Source of the DNA: Glebionis coronaria | Lineage: Eukaryota > Streptophyta > Magnoliopsida > Asterales > Asteraceae | Direction of reading: 5' to 3' | Assembly (NCBI GenBank): GCA_025667525.1 | Contig: CM046876.1 | Coordinates: forward strand, 567,917,469 to 567,981,468 | DNA: 64,000 nt | In this document: piece after piece, positions 62,718 to 64,000 of the stretch | Layout of the letters: each line of letters opens with the position of its first letter | Numbering within the stretch: position 1 is the first letter of the stretch | Translations under genes and position numbers: made by a program | Notes under the pieces: generated by a model | Told to the model about the DNA's origin: nothing | Databases searched by the model: none | Seen by the model: the letters and a program-made list of their open reading frames with translations, nothing else

Positions 62718-62734
62718 TAAGGTTATATGTATTT

Positions 62735-63395
62735 ATAATAACATAATAAGTTTATATAAAATAAAAAGTTTCAGAATAAGTCATAAAAAAATGAGCCTAT
62801 GTATAACACTATTTGCATAATGAGTACATGTACATAGTGATCATAAAGTTTTTTTAAACCAACATGAACATATTCTTATAGTTTAATATTGAAAGTAAAG
62901 TACAAAAAATATCTCTTTCAAGTTATATTCTTCGTCAATATTTCGTATAATAGACATACATGTGGTTATATATTGATACGTTATATATCTTTGAGGACGG
63001 ATAATGCAAATATTTTGCTAATTAAGTAAAGGAGGGTGTGACACAAGGTATTGTTGTTCTTTTTCCATGAAAATGTTTTGAACCTTTACTCTTATTGAAA
63101 AAAAAATTGTTTTTTTAATAGTTTAAAAAGATTAGGGGTTGTTTAGTTGGAGAAAATTCTCCCACTTTTCTAGAATAATTTTCATTTGAAAAGTGAAAAA
63201 TAGAAAACTTGTTTATCAACATCATTTTTCAATATTTTGCAAAAATTACAAAATTTTCATTTTCTAGATTTATTTAGAAAATTAGAAAACTTTATTTTAC
63301 CCTTTACTAAATTTTCACCTTATACCCTCCATTGTTTTATTTAACCCATTTCAATAACACGTTACTCTATTCAGTATTCACCGTTCATCATTATT
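62735..63395. other. AT-rich intergenic DNA, no gene seen
   Basis: No recognisable coding or repeat structure apart from AAAATTTTC-type words from 63140 on. Confidence 0.45.
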
Positions 63396-64000
63396 TTTAC
63401 GTTTTCGTCAGAAAATTTACATTTTCGTCAGTAAATTTACGTGTTCGTCTGTAAATTTACGTTTTCGTCAGTAAATTTACGTTTCCGTCAGAAAATTTAT
63501 GTTTTCGTCAGAAAATTTACGTTTTCGTCAGAAAATTTACATTTTCGTCAGAAATTAACGTTTTCGTCAGAAAATTAACGTTTTAGTCAGTAATTTTACG
63601 TTTTCGTCAGTAATTTTACGTTCTCGTCAGAAAATTTACGCTTTCGTCTGTAAATTTACGTTTTCGTCTGTAAATTTACGTTTCTGTCATAAAATTTACG
63701 TTTTCGTCAGAAAATTTACGTTTTCGTCTGTAAATTTACGTTTTCGGCTGTAAATTTAAGTTTTCGTCAGTAAATTTACGTTTTCGTCTGTAAATTTACG
63801 TTTTCGTCAGAAAATTTACGTTTTCGTCAAAAATTTACGTTTTCGTCAGAAAATTTACGTTTTCGTCAGAAAATTTACGTTTTCGTCAGTAAATTTACGT
63901 TTTCGTCTGTAAATTTACGTTTTCGTCCGAAAATTTACGTTTTCGTCAAAAATTTACATTTCCGTCAGTACATTTACGTTTTCGTCTGTAAATTTACGTT
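63396..64000 (+). repeat. 20-bp minisatellite, about 30 units, continuing past the window
   Basis: Unit TTTTCGTCAGAAAATTTACG and variants. Three common versions differ after GTC: AGAAAATTT, AGTAAATTT and TGTAAATTT. A few units are 19 bp. Units stay about 90% alike. No intervening unique spacers, so not a CRISPR-like array. The period is not a multiple of three and no protein repeat results. Confidence 0.9.

Noticed and set aside
63396..64000. Regular repeats that could be taken for a CRISPR array
   Set aside because: Units are contiguous with no unique spacers, and the DNA is a plant nuclear genome.

Overview
This window is nuclear DNA from a flowering plant, most likely a eudicot. Coding exons are short and split by AT-rich GT-AG introns. 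A complete Calvin-cycle CP12 gene and a chloroplast glutamyl endopeptidase gene are present, and the rest is dense with plant transposons (Tekay and Tat-type Ty3/gypsy, a tRNA-Met-primed LTR element, Helitron, hAT, Harbinger, Mutator and Stowaway MITEs, tRNA-derived SINEs). An Asteraceae origin is my guess from the style of the Tat and Harbinger-type relics; the sequence does not prove it.

Layout. 1-2.1 kb: LTR fragment and a MITE. 2.18-2.56 kb (-): intact CP12. 3.8-7.3 kb (-): a decayed Tat-like gypsy element split by a 1.8 kb solo LTR. 9.0-19.4 kb (+): a 14-exon chloroplast glutamyl endopeptidase gene (CGEP) with an open reading frame. Its last intron carries a 3.2 kb Helitron. 20.5-23.1 kb: spacer with a Harbinger-type pseudogene. 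23.2-30.3 kb (+): a tandem second CGEP copy that lacks the transit-peptide part of exon 1 and has lost the end of exon 12 and all of exon 13, including the catalytic Asp. 31.3-34.2 kb: nested MITEs and a CGAGCT-rich element. 34.9-38.3 kb (-): a second Harbinger-type pseudogene split by a 2.2 kb non-autonomous LTR element. 39-41 kb: hAT and Harbinger MITEs. 41.1-58.4 kb: a long inverted duplication of an F-box/LRR-type pseudogene. Its right arm is broken by a 9.6 kb Tekay-like retrotransposon, a Harbinger MITE and a second solo LTR. 58.7-62.7 kb: Stowaway, Mutator-like and hAT MITEs and two SINEs in opposite orientation. 63.4-64.0 kb: a 20-bp minisatellite running off the window.

Only two genes look translatable, CP12 and CGEP copy 1. 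Both act in the chloroplast stroma, but nothing suggests they are co-regulated. The window's main value is as a record of insertions. Two duplications, the tandem CGEP pair and the inverted F-box pair, supply uninserted sister sequences, so several transposon boundaries and target-site duplications can be read directly. I did not find a convincing new biochemical system. The best second looks are unusual substitutions in the only intact CGEP copy, the inverted F-box pseudogene as a possible hairpin/siRNA source, and a Tekay element whose coding region is far more decayed than its LTRs.
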